Origin: Halobacteriales archaeon QH_10_67_13
Lineage (GTDB): Archaea > Halobacteriota > Halobacteria > Halobacteriales > Haloarculaceae
Direction of reading: 5' to 3'
Length of the DNA stretch: 9,355 bases
NCBI GenBank assembly: GCA_003021335.1
Contig: PXQL01000050.1
Coordinates: 1-9,355, forward strand
The notes under the pieces: model-generated
Told to the model about the DNA's origin: nothing
Databases searched by the model: none
Seen by the model: the letters and a program-made list of their open reading frames with translations, nothing else
Program-made: the position numbers and the translations under genes
Shown here: positions 1 to 6,211 of the stretch, piece after piece
Layout: each line of letters starts with the position of its first letter
How positions within the stretch are numbered: position 1 is the stretch's first letter

Positions 1-77
1 AGCATCCTTGAGCTGGCCTGTGGCGCGAGGCACGCGACCCCCTCGTGGTCGAACTCGCCGGCCAGCTCAAGGATGCT
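1..77. repeat. 18-bp perfect inverted repeat at the window edge (fold-back)
   Basis: Bases 1-18 are the exact reverse complement of bases 60-77, with a 41-nt loop. The match starts at the first base of the window and stops at base 18. Both arms lie inside the hydrolase reading frame on the minus strand. The protein follows its family up to Leu-Ala-Pro-Gln-Ala, and the family resemblance ends where the outer arm begins. This looks like a fold-back assembly join at a contig end, or less likely a real inversion junction. Confidence 0.85.
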
Positions 78-194
78 CGCCGCGGTCGCACCTCGGCCGT
101 GGACGAGCACGACCGCCGCGTCGGCCGCTTCAAGCGACGCGCCGGCGGTCCGGGTCGGTTCGCCCTGGTGGGGCCCGTCGGGGCCGTCGACCAC
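1..194 (-). CDS. Alpha/beta hydrolase (phospholipase/carboxylesterase family), N-terminal fragment
   Basis: The minus strand from a GTG at 194-192 encodes about 64 residues before the window ends. Residues 26-36 read AAVVLVHGRGA, the oxyanion-side HGxGA motif that follows the first core strand in the phospholipase/carboxylesterase branch of alpha/beta hydrolases. Residues 56-60 read LAPQA, which in relatives leads into an AGxxWYP-like stretch. Family members are cytosolic serine esterases of about 200-220 residues; the catalytic Ser, Asp and His would lie beyond the window. The GTG start directly follows an in-frame TGA, so it is the earliest possible start. The last six or so codons fall in the fold-back repeat and may not be genuine. 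Substrate unknown. Confidence 0.7.
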   Translation of the reverse strand, partial: MVDGPDGPHQGEPTRTAGASLEAADAAVVLVHGRGATAASILELAGEFDHEGVACLAPQASSRM

Positions 195-305
195 TCAGGC
201 CACCTCCGCGGCGGGTGGGTCGGCTACGGGGGGAGCTGCGTCGCAGTCGTACTCGGCGGGAGCGATCGCAGTCGGGTGGTCCGGAACGAACGTGTCTGTG
301 TTCAT
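195..305 (-). CDS. Possible 36-residue leader ORF ahead of the hydrolase
   Basis: An ATG at 305-303 opens a 36-residue frame rich in Ala, Pro and Asp, ending in TGA at 197-195. The next codon, GTG, is in the same frame and is the hydrolase start used here. It could be a small upstream gene, a regulatory leader, or the N-terminal end of the hydrolase cut off by one stop mutation. I recognise no domain, and the high GC makes chance open frames common. Confidence 0.25.
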   Translation of the reverse strand: MNTDTFVPDHPTAIAPAEYDCDAAPPVADPPAAEVA

Positions 306-685
306 GAGCGGGTGTCTCGTCACCGAGGCGGGTGCCGTCGGTCGGACGATCTGTAGCGGACGCGGATGTATATATCTCCGGCGACGCTTGGAACGTCGGC
401 ATCCGGAGGCGCAGCGAGCGGTGCCGACGGACCGAAGTCGCGATGGGGCTCCGGAGGCGTTTAAAAAACGCCGGCGTGTGGATCCCGCAGCGGGCGAAAG
501 GTTAAATCACGAGGCGCCCGCCGATTGTGACGTTCGGGGAGTGAACCTACCCCGCAGAAGCTCCCCCCCGTTCGGTCGAGGGCCCGCCGACGGCTCCCGA
601 CGTATCCCAGACGAGCGAGGCGTACCCGGGCGATCCGGCGAGTCCGATCATAACCCTGCCCGGGGATACCACATCGTCAAATCCC
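306..685. other. Intergenic region between divergent genes, with an AT-centred dyad
   Basis: I see no convincing gene in these 380 bases. The open frames crossing it are high-GC chance frames with Arg/Pro/Gly-rich products. It separates leftward and rightward genes, so it should hold both promoters. Besides the TATATA patch it contains a perfect 7-bp dyad, GGCGTTT (456-462) and AAACGCC (466-472) around AAA, whose centre reads TTTAAA and could be a TATA box inside an operator. A weaker 7-bp inverted repeat pairs 490-496 with 515-521 around a GTTAAATC segment. Confidence 0.5.
369..374 (-). promoter_or_regulatory. Candidate TATA box for the leftward hydrolase unit
   Basis: The segment TATATA is an isolated AT-rich patch in a very GC-rich intergenic stretch. 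A start about 26 nt downstream on the minus strand would fall near 345, leaving about 40 nt before the ATG at 305. It could equally serve the plus strand. It is assigned leftward only because the leftward genes are nearer. Confidence 0.25.
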
Positions 686-1321
686 ATGCCATCGACGATC
701 GTCCACATGGCGTTTGCCGGCCTGTTGGCGGCGGCGCTGCTCGGCCCGGCGTTCGACCGACGCTCGTTGGCAGTCGTGCTCGCGGTCGTCGCCTTCCCGG
801 ATCTCGACTCGTTTGTCGCGCTAATCGTCACCCCGGGCCACCGGACGGTCTTTCACAACGTCTGGATTCCCGTCGTCGCCGCCGCGGCAATATACGCCGA
901 CACGCGCGTCCGCGAGCGGTCGATCCTCCGGACGCGGTGGGGCGATCGGGGCGTCCGGGTCGCCTGGGTCGCGGTTGCCTGCTATCTCGCCGCCCACCTG
1001 GGGCTGGATCTGGCCGACGGCGTCATCAACCTCTTCTGGCCGGTCTACGACCAGTTTTACGCGCTCCGGGGGTCAATCGAGCTGTCCGACCAGCGCGGGA
1101 TCGTCCAGACGTTCGTCGAGTTCGACGGGCTGGTCCCGTCGCTGCAGGGGTTCGGAACCGCCGAGGAGGTCCAGATCACCACCGGTGTCGATCCCGGCGA
1201 GGGCACGAGCGAGCGGCTCTTCCCGATCGTGCGTGCGGGCTGGCAGCTGGTTATCCTGGTGACCGGGACGCTGGTCGTCGCCGCCCGGCTGTGGTCGTCG
1301 GGAGCCGACGCGCAGTCGTGA
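686..1321 (+). CDS. YdjM-type membrane-bound metal-dependent hydrolase
   Basis: This 211-residue protein matches the YdjM/LexA-binding inner-membrane hydrolase family (PF04307) in layout. His7 lies in the N-terminal segment. Hydrophobic stretches cover about 8-20 and 27-38, followed by FPDLDS with Asp39 and Asp41, then GHRTVFHN with His52 and His57. A further membrane stretch (about 93-104) runs into HLGLDLADG with His104, Asp108 and Asp111. A final hydrophobic helix spans about 189-203. These His and Asp residues are the expected metal ligands. The insert between about 120 and 185 probably faces outward or forms a soluble cap. Family substrates are poorly known, so none is claimed. The gene is co-directional with the next one, 65 nt away, and may share a transcript with it. 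The ATG fits the conserved opening of the family. Confidence 0.8.
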   Translation: MPSTIVHMAFAGLLAAALLGPAFDRRSLAVVLAVVAFPDLDSFVALIVTPGHRTVFHNVWIPVVAAAAIYADTRVRERSILRTRWGDRGVRVAWVAVACYLAAHLGLDLADGVINLFWPVYDQFYALRGSIELSDQRGIVQTFVEFDGLVPSLQGFGTAEEVQITTGVDPGEGTSERLFPIVRAGWQLVILVTGTLVVAARLWSSGADAQS

Positions 1322-1386
1322 GTGGACCGGTCGGATCTCACGGCGAAATCCGCGCCTTCATGTGAGCGGTCGCCGAGTTTCGTGGT

Positions 1387-2064
1387 ATGTCGCTTCGGGT
1401 CGCCGACCGGCTCGGGGTCGCCGACGCGGTGACCCTTGCCAACGCCGCGCTCGGGGTCGTCGCGATGACGGCCGCGGTCTTCGGCCGGCCGACCGCCGCC
1501 GCGCGGCTCATCCTGCTCGCGGCCGTCGCCGACGGGCTCGATGGTATCGTCGCTCGGGCCCACGGGAGCACCGAGGTCGGCCCGTACCTCGACTCGATGG
1601 CTGACATCGTCTCCTTTGGCACGGCGCCGGCGCTGTTCGTGTTCGCGGCCGCCAGGGAGGGCTGGGCGCTGTCCGAGCCGCCCCTGTACGCGCTCGCGAC
1701 CGGGGTCGCGGCGGTGTTCGTGGTCTTCTCGCTGGTCCGGACGGCCCTGTACACCGTCTACGTCGGCGAGGACGAGACCCGGCCGGGCATCCAGAACACG
1801 CTCGCGGCCTCGATCCTGGCGGCCGGCTACCTGGCCGGCGTGACCGCCGTCCCGGTCGTGCTCGCCGTCTCGGCGGTCGTCTCCGCCCTGATGATGGCGC
1901 CGGTCCCGTACCCGAAGCTCCGCGCCCGCGACGCGCTGGCGATGGGTGTCGTCCAAGTCGGCGCGATCGCCGCCCCGGCCGCCTTGGGGCGCCTGTTTCC
2001 CCGCGCCCTGCTCGTCGCGGCGCTTGCCTACCTGACGCTGGCGCCGCGGTACTACCGACAGTGA
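1387..2064 (+). CDS. pssA: CDP-alcohol phosphatidyltransferase, probable archaetidylserine synthase
   Basis: This 225-residue integral membrane enzyme carries the full CDP-alcohol phosphatidyltransferase signature D-x2-DG-x2-AR-x7-G-x3-D-x3-D as Asp49, Asp52-Gly53, Ala56-Arg57, Gly65, Asp69 and Asp73. These acidic residues bind the metal ions and CDP-activated lipid. About six hydrophobic segments follow the family pattern. The stretch from RLGVADAVTLANAALG through YLDSMADIVSFGTAPA closely resembles haloarchaeal proteins annotated as archaetidylserine synthase of the protein-sorting system. In Haloferax volcanii that enzyme, with a decarboxylase, supplies the lipid used in ArtA-dependent anchoring of surface proteins. 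Substrate assignment rests on resemblance; archaetidylinositol- or glycerol-phosphate synthase is the alternative. No decarboxylase gene is in the window. A GC-rich hairpin follows the stop. Confidence 0.75.
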   Translation: MSLRVADRLGVADAVTLANAALGVVAMTAAVFGRPTAAARLILLAAVADGLDGIVARAHGSTEVGPYLDSMADIVSFGTAPALFVFAAAREGWALSEPPLYALATGVAAVFVVFSLVRTALYTVYVGEDETRPGIQNTLAASILAAGYLAGVTAVPVVLAVSAVVSALMMAPVPYPKLRARDALAMGVVQVGAIAAPAALGRLFPRALLVAALAYLTLAPRYYRQ

Positions 2065-2100
2065 ACGTGGACTCTCGCCTCGCTGCCGCCAGTAAGGGGA

Positions 2101-2125
2101 ACGTGGGGGGCAGAGCCCCCCGCGT
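2101..2125 (+). other. Strong GC hairpin downstream of pssA
   Basis: Bases 2101-2111 pair with 2115-2125 around an AGA loop, giving an 11-bp stem with one T-G wobble and a GGGGGGC/GCCCCCC core. It begins 37 nt after the pssA stop. No T-run follows, so it does not look like a standard archaeal T-rich terminator. It may act in 3' processing, or be a palindromic repeat or a small structured RNA. Confidence 0.6.
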
Positions 2126-2135
2126 GTGACACTGC

Positions 2136-2151
2136 GGAGCCTGGTGGCTCC
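2136..2151 (+). other. Second hairpin in the pssA-dpsA gap
   Basis: GGAGCC (2136-2141) and GGCTCC (2146-2151) form a perfect 6-bp stem with a TGGT loop. It lies 10 nt after the preceding hairpin, so the two could form a tandem structured element. No coding sequence overlaps it. Confidence 0.5.
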
Positions 2152-2266
2152 AACAGTTGATACGGTACGATCGAAAATAAGTGTGGGTGACCGTTCACGC
2201 GGCCTGCGACCGTCTTGTCGTCCGCGCCGACCGCTACGGTGCGCGTATTTGAGTATGTACAAAGGA

Positions 2267-2293
2267 TATTTTTACCATCGGAAAAATACTTTT
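2267..2293 (+). promoter_or_regulatory. dpsA promoter with AT-rich dyad (possible operator)
   Basis: TATTTTT (2267-2273) and AAAAATA (2282-2288) form a perfect 7-bp dyad with an 8-nt spacer, and the right arm runs into AATACTTTTT. CGGAAAAATACTTT resembles a haloarchaeal BRE plus TATA box. A start about 26 nt further on would lie near 2314, leaving a leader of about 22 nt. A dyad over the TATA region of an iron-storage gene suggests control by a metal-responsive DtxR/SirR-type regulator, as inference only. Confidence 0.45.
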
Positions 2294-2335
2294 TCAAACG
2301 TGAGGTTTATGTGCCTGGCCCTCCAATATGTGTGT

Positions 2336-2881
2336 ATGAGCACGCAGAAGACTGCACTCCGAGAGTTCGGCAGCGTCGAAGACAACGCCCTCCGGATGGA
2401 CACAGACAAGGCCGCACAGATCGTCGACGCGATCAACACCGATCTCGCCGCGACGTACGTGTTGTACCACCAGCTGAAGAAACACCACTGGAATGTCACG
2501 GGCGCGGAGTTCCGCGATCTGCACCTGTTCCTCGGCGACGCGGCCGAGAACGCGGAGACCATCGCCGACGAACTCGCCGAGCGGGCCCAGGCGCTCGGCG
2601 GAACACCGGTCGCCGGCGGGGCCGCCCTCGAGGAGCACGCCCCGGTCGAGCCGGAGGGCGAGGACATCTACGACATCCGGACCTCCCTCGAGAACGACCT
2701 GGCGGTCTACGGCGACATCATCGAGAGCTTGCGCGATCACGTCGAGCTTGCAGAGCAGTTCGGCGACTACGCCACCTCGGACATGCTCAAAGACACCCTC
2801 GTCGACGTCGAAGAGGACGCCCACCACATCGAGCACTACCTCGAGGCCGACACCTTAGTGCTCGACAGCGCGACCCAGTAA
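2336..2881 (+). CDS. dpsA: DpsA-like ferritin (DNA-protection-during-starvation family)
   Basis: The 181-residue product closely resembles Halobacterium salinarum DpsA as I recall it, in length (about 182) and across long blocks such as YVLYHQLKKHHWNV, FRDLHLFLG, IYDIRTSLENDLA and DAHHIEHYLE. The inter-subunit ferroxidase ligands of the Dps family are present: His51, His63, Asp78 and Glu82. Twelve subunits would form a hollow shell that oxidises Fe(II), stores the mineral and limits hydroxyl-radical damage in the cytoplasm. An in-frame ATG at 2309 exists, but the ATG at 2336 gives MSTQK, which matches the known N-terminus. It has its own AT-rich promoter and appears monocistronic, since the next gene is on the other strand. 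Confidence 0.93.
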   Translation: MSTQKTALREFGSVEDNALRMDTDKAAQIVDAINTDLAATYVLYHQLKKHHWNVTGAEFRDLHLFLGDAAENAETIADELAERAQALGGTPVAGGAALEEHAPVEPEGEDIYDIRTSLENDLAVYGDIIESLRDHVELAEQFGDYATSDMLKDTLVDVEEDAHHIEHYLEADTLVLDSATQ

Positions 2882-2905
2882 CGCGTCGAGCCGGCACGCG
2901 CCGGA

Positions 2906-3243
2906 TCAGGTAGAGACGAGCCAGATGGCCGCGCCGGCGAGGACGACCCCGACCGCTTTTCGAATCGTGAACGCTTCGTCGAGAAAGACCACGCCGATCA
3001 GCGACGAGAGTACGAGGAAGGTGCCAAACACCGGCACGACGACGCTCACCGGACCGGCCTCCAAGGCGTAGTAGTAGGCGATGATCCCGACGGTCAGGGC
3101 GACTCCGGCGCCGTACAGACGAGCATCCCGTTTGTCACCACGATTACCACCTCCGCGGGAATGTCGTTGGTCGCCAGGCTCACGAGCGGCGCGACGAAGG
3201 TGTAGGCGAGCAACGCGATCAGCGCCCAGCCGAGATACTGCAT
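2906..3243 (-). pseudogene. EamA/DMT-type small transporter, broken by internal deletion and frameshift
   Basis: From the ATG at 3243 the minus strand encodes MQYLGWALIALLAYTFVAPL and on to Thr-Asn-Gly-Met-Leu-Val (residue 42), then runs out of frame to a TGA at 3096-3094. Homology resumes in another frame around 3118-3106 as GAGVALTVGIIAYYYAL, continues through PVSVVVPVFG and a last helix, and stops at TGA 2908-2906. Haloarchaeal single-domain EamA proteins I recall are about 140 residues. Here both ends are recognisable but roughly 28-30 central residues, about one helix and a loop, are missing. Intact relatives are multi-helix membrane proteins of the drug/metabolite transporter group. The gene could be real decay or an assembly deletion. 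It is convergent with dpsA, ending 25 nt past its stop. Confidence 0.75.
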
Positions 3244-3539
3244 ACCACGGCGGTATGACGCGCCGGGATTTGTGCGGTTCGGCTCGCGGCCGGTCCGGTC
3301 GGAGAGACGCGCGAAACGTCAGGGCGTTGTGTGGGGAGCGTCGGACCGCTCGGCGGCCGTTATCGTCCGCCCGCGATCGGCGTCACGGAGCGACCCTGGA
3401 GCGGACCCGCGAGTGACGGTCACTTGGCTTCGGGTGTTCACACGGCGGGTCGGTGTGGCCTTCGGGCACCGGAGCCGAAACGGGGCCCGAGGGGGTCTGG
3501 CGACGTTTTTTATTCTGTTGGTCTCCTGAGGTACACGGT
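3244..3539. other. Intergenic region without a recognisable gene
   Basis: The 296 bases lie between the leftward EamA remnant and the rightward gene at 3540, so promoters of both should be here. Open frames crossing it encode Arg-rich, low-information products and are judged chance. It contains a small perfect dyad, AGTGAC (3412-3417) and GTCACT (3419-3424), and the TATA box listed separately. I see no tRNA or transposon end. Confidence 0.5.
3506..3513 (+). promoter_or_regulatory. TATA box of the gene at 3540
   Basis: TTTTTATT stands out in GC-rich surroundings. Its centre is about 30 nt before the ATG at 3540, the spacing expected for a leaderless haloarchaeal transcript. This supports 3540 rather than an upstream start in the same frame. 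Confidence 0.6.
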
Positions 3540-4127
3540 ATGCTCGGGAACGTCCCCATCCCGCAGGGCCCGATTCTCGACTGGATCAGAAGCGAATACC
3601 AAGGAGAGGACCACGAGACGAAGCAGAAGGTGATTCAGGAGACCGCCGATCTGGCGAACAAGATCCTCGCGAGCTACGCGTTCTACATCGAGGGCCCGGA
3701 AACGCCGAGTGCCGAGCACAGAACGCGGTTCAAAACCGATATCGAAACGTACGGAAAGCGCGCGGTCGAACTGCGGAAGTTCGCGGAACAGAGTGACGCG
3801 CCCGATCCGACGGCGTCGAACGTCGCGCTGATGCGCGCCGCACAGGCGTCCCTGGCCGCGGAGACCGAACCGACGACCACGACGGAGGAACTGCTGAACA
3901 ACTCACTACGGAGCCTGGGACTCGAGTCGACCGACGTTACGTTCGATCCGAAAGAAACCCTCGACGACGTGTTCAACAAGATCGACAACGACCTGTATCT
4001 GATGTACTACGCGATCTTGGAGCAGATCGTCGAGAAAAGCATCGACTACGCGGTCACCGAATCGGTCGATCACGAGGCGTTCGATCGGCTGAAGGTGTCG
4101 CTGCGGGTCGCAGTCGACCGCGTGTGA
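3540..4127 (+). CDS. Uncharacterised acidic helical protein
   Basis: I do not recognise this 195-residue protein. It is acidic, has no signal peptide, membrane helix or Cys pair, and looks almost wholly helical: heptad-like Leu/Ile/Val spacing runs through about 20-85 and again 140-190. A Thr-rich segment (about 112-118, TEPTTTT) separates the two helical parts. Codon and amino-acid use are haloarchaeal. The ATG at 3540 is chosen because it lies about 30 nt below a clear TATA box; the open frame extends upstream but that part is Trp/Arg/Gly-rich and implausible. The carotenoid oxygenase follows after 50 nt on the same strand, so co-transcription is possible, but its role is unknown. Confidence 0.75.
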   Translation: MLGNVPIPQGPILDWIRSEYQGEDHETKQKVIQETADLANKILASYAFYIEGPETPSAEHRTRFKTDIETYGKRAVELRKFAEQSDAPDPTASNVALMRAAQASLAAETEPTTTTEELLNNSLRSLGLESTDVTFDPKETLDDVFNKIDNDLYLMYYAILEQIVEKSIDYAVTESVDHEAFDRLKVSLRVAVDRV

Positions 4128-4177
4128 CATGAGGTCTCTTTGCTGTCATTGGTCTCGGGCCAGTAGAACACACGGTA

Positions 4178-5587
4178 ATGTCGAACACGTGGGCGTCCGG
4201 GTTCCAAACCCAGCGCGAGGAACTCACCGACGTCGAACTCGCCGTCGAGGGGTCGTTCCCGGAGTGGCTCACCGGGACGTTCATCAGCAACGGTCCGGGG
4301 CAGTTCGAGGTCGGGGACACCCAGCTCGAACACTGGTTCGACGCGCTGGCGATGCTGAAGCGGGTCCGGATCGGCGAGGGGACGGTCCGGTACACGAACC
4401 GGTTCGTCAGGAGCGACGACTTCCGCGTCGCCCGGGACGAACGGCGGGTGCGCCGAGCGCTGCCGGGGACCCCCGCCGACGGCTCGGGGCTCAGGCGGCT
4501 GTACCAGTCGCTGACCGGCGAGTTCCAGGACAACCCCTCGATCGGGGTCCTCAAGTTGGACGGAGACGCCTACGCCGTCACCGAGAGTCGGTGCGGGATC
4601 GAGATCGATCCCGAGACGCTCCAAACGACGGGACGGCGCGACCTGACGGCCGGACTCGAGGCAGACATCACCCTCGGACACACCCACGCGGACGGCGGAA
4701 CACAGTGGGGGCTAGCGGCCGACTTCGGGAGAACGTGTGCGTACACGGTGTTCCGGCGCGCGCCGGGAGAGCCGCCGACGGAGCTTACCCGCCTCGCGTT
4801 CGATCACCGCCCGCCGTACGTCCACGCGTTCGCGCTGACCGAACACTACGTCGTCGTTCCCGAGTCGTCGTTCGGCGTCGACTTCCGCGCGCTCCTGGCG
4901 CGAACGCCCCTCGGCGGGACCTTTCTCGACGCGTTCGGGCCCCGCGGCGACTCGGGGGCGTTTCACGTGCTCGATCGCTCGACCGGCGAGCGGGTCGCCG
5001 AAATTGAGGCCGAGCCCTTTCTCGTCTATCACTTCGCAAACGCGTACGAGCGAGACGCCGAGACGATCGTCGTCGACTGCGTGAAATTCACCGACGAAGC
5101 GGCGATGACCGGTCTCACGGTGTCGAATCTTCGGAGCGACGACCCGACGCTCCCGCGGGGGGACCTCGTTCGGTTCCGGCTGCCGTTGCAGGGCGGGCGG
5201 GCCCGGGAAGAGCAGCTGGTCGAGGGCCCTTGTGAGTTTCCGACGATCAACTACGGGTACAACGGTCGGCGGTACGAGTACGCGTATCTCGCGGTTACCG
5301 ACCGCGGCAGTCTGCCGACGGGCATCGCCAAGGTCGCCGTGGACGAGCCGACGGTCCGGGAGTGGTCCGAGCCCGGACTCCACCCCGGCGAGGCGATCTT
5401 CGTCTCGGCGCCGTCGGCGTCGGCCGAGGACGAGGGGGTGTTGCTGTCGCTTGCGCTGGACGGAGCGAACGACCGGTCGGTGGTGCTCTGTCTCGACGCG
5501 ACCACGCTCGAGGAGCGGGGGCGCGCGGCGCGCCCCCACCGCGACGAGCCCCGAATCGATCGAGTGAGCCGAACTATCACTGTCTAA
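4178..5587 (+). CDS. Carotenoid cleavage oxygenase (RPE65 family), C-terminus lost or altered
   Basis: This 469-residue protein belongs to the Fe(II)-dependent carotenoid oxygenase family, whose beta-propeller members split polyene double bonds with O2 (for example beta-carotene to retinal, the opsin chromophore). The opening EGSFPEWLTGTFISNGPGQF is the family N-terminal hallmark. Three of four iron-binding His are visible: His168 or His170 in LGHTHADG, His216 in YVHAFALTEHYVV, and His285 in VYHFANAYE. The fourth, in a near-C-terminal Phe-His-Gly motif, is absent. The protein ends ARPHRDEP and then a Ser/Arg/Thr tail unlike the family, and no Phe-His-Gly occurs in the other two forward frames there. 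About 20-30 terminal residues seem replaced, so the enzyme may be inactive. The break lies just after a 21-bp GC palindrome and about 150 bp before the accessory block. No opsin gene is nearby. Confidence 0.85.
   Translation: MSNTWASGFQTQREELTDVELAVEGSFPEWLTGTFISNGPGQFEVGDTQLEHWFDALAMLKRVRIGEGTVRYTNRFVRSDDFRVARDERRVRRALPGTPADGSGLRRLYQSLTGEFQDNPSIGVLKLDGDAYAVTESRCGIEIDPETLQTTGRRDLTAGLEADITLGHTHADGGTQWGLAADFGRTCAYTVFRRAPGEPPTELTRLAFDHRPPYVHAFALTEHYVVVPESSFGVDFRALLARTPLGGTFLDAFGPRGDSGAFHVLDRSTGERVAEIEAEPFLVYHFANAYERDAETIVVDCVKFTDEAAMTGLTVSNLRSDDPTLPRGDLVRFRLPLQGGRAREEQLVEGPCEFPTINYGYNGRRYEYAYLAVTDRGSLPTGIAKVAVDEPTVREWSEPGLHPGEAIFVSAPSASAEDEGVLLSLALDGANDRSVVLCLDATTLEERGRAARPHRDEPRIDRVSRTITV
5517..5537. 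repeat. 21-bp GC palindrome at the oxygenase breakpoint
   Basis: GGGGGCGCGC (5517-5526) and GCGCGCCCCC (5528-5537) are perfect 10-bp arms around a single G. The segment is coding (about Gly-Arg-Ala-Ala-Arg). Family resemblance of the oxygenase fades within a few codons after it. Such sequences stall polymerases and promote both real rearrangement and assembly error. Confidence 0.85.
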
Positions 5588-5691
5588 GAAACATCTCCGC
5601 GAGCAGTCCGTGGCGTCGAAAAGATCACGTACGTGTCGTCTACATCTGATTACATGTCTACCTGTCGGCCGTCGGGGCACGGCACTACGGG

Positions 5692-6134
5692 TTAATCGAC
5701 ATCGATGTCCTCTTCAAAGTAGATCTGCGAGATGTCGGCCTCGCTCAGTAACACGTATTCCCCGATGAATAGCCCGTCATCCTCACCAATCTCCTCGTAC
5801 TCTTCCTCGAGTCGTCTCGGATACTGCAAGAGAATGTCCTTCCCATGCCCGACGCTGACTCGCATAGCGGGCACCAGGTCACGGGGACCACCCGGGTCCG
5901 TGTCGACACAGTCGTACTCGTTACGGGTGGTTCGCTCTCCCGGCCGTAACTCGCGGAGGTCCGGGAGTACAGACTGATTATACAGGTCGTGCGCTTCCAC
6001 CACTCCTCGCACACGAGCACCTCGCTCCGGCCAGTGTGACCGACGTGCGTCGCCTTCTCGGGACACATCGCGCCCCACTTACACGTCCTTCTCTCTGTCC
6101 CGAATGATTCACCTCCCAGCGTTCGTTGCCTCAT
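5692..6134 (-). pseudogene. Zinc-finger-like protein gene with a one-base frameshift
   Basis: From the ATG at 6134 the frame reads through CKWGAMC (Cys18, Cys24), His30, His33 and LVCEE (Cys42), then goes off frame after codon 44. From about 6000 the next frame continues in sensible acidic haloarchaeal style (EAHDLYNQSVLPDLREL onward) to TAA at 5694-5692, ending FEEDIDVD. Adding one base after the TG at 6002-6001 restores a single 147-residue protein and, if the base is C or T, creates Cys45, giving CxxC after the C-x5-C pair: a treble-clef or ribbon-type zinc site. The two parts overlap in the right order, so a single-base loss or sequencing error is likely. Family and function are unknown. 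It lies 77 nt downstream of the methyltransferase stop on the same strand, so it may be an accessory gene of that system. Confidence 0.7.
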
Positions 6135-6211
6135 AGGAGAGTATAGACATTGTACCCCCGAGTAACACTGCCCACGAATCCGCGTTGATAAGAAAACCAG
6201 CGTCGGGCTGC

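Noticed and set aside
73..1365. A 430-codon plus-strand open frame across the left end and the YdjM gene
   Set aside because: The product is Arg/Pro/Gly-rich without domain sense, and it overlaps the clearly conserved membrane hydrolase in another frame; a high-GC shadow.
1057..2262. A 401-codon minus-strand frame opposite pssA
   Set aside because: Arg/Gly/Asp repeats typical of the antisense of a GC-rich gene; pssA on the other strand has a full catalytic motif.
3540..4127. First impression of a translin-like protein
   Set aside because: The helical, acidic character is similar, but I could not match the sequence to translin motifs, so no name is given.
5626..5635. CACGTACGTG palindrome near the left edge of the accessory block
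   Set aside because: Ten-base palindromes of this type are expected by chance in GC-rich DNA and there is no matching copy at the right edge.
4712..5680. A 322-codon minus-strand frame opposite the carotenoid oxygenase
   Set aside because: Composition is that of an antisense shadow; the plus strand carries the family motifs.
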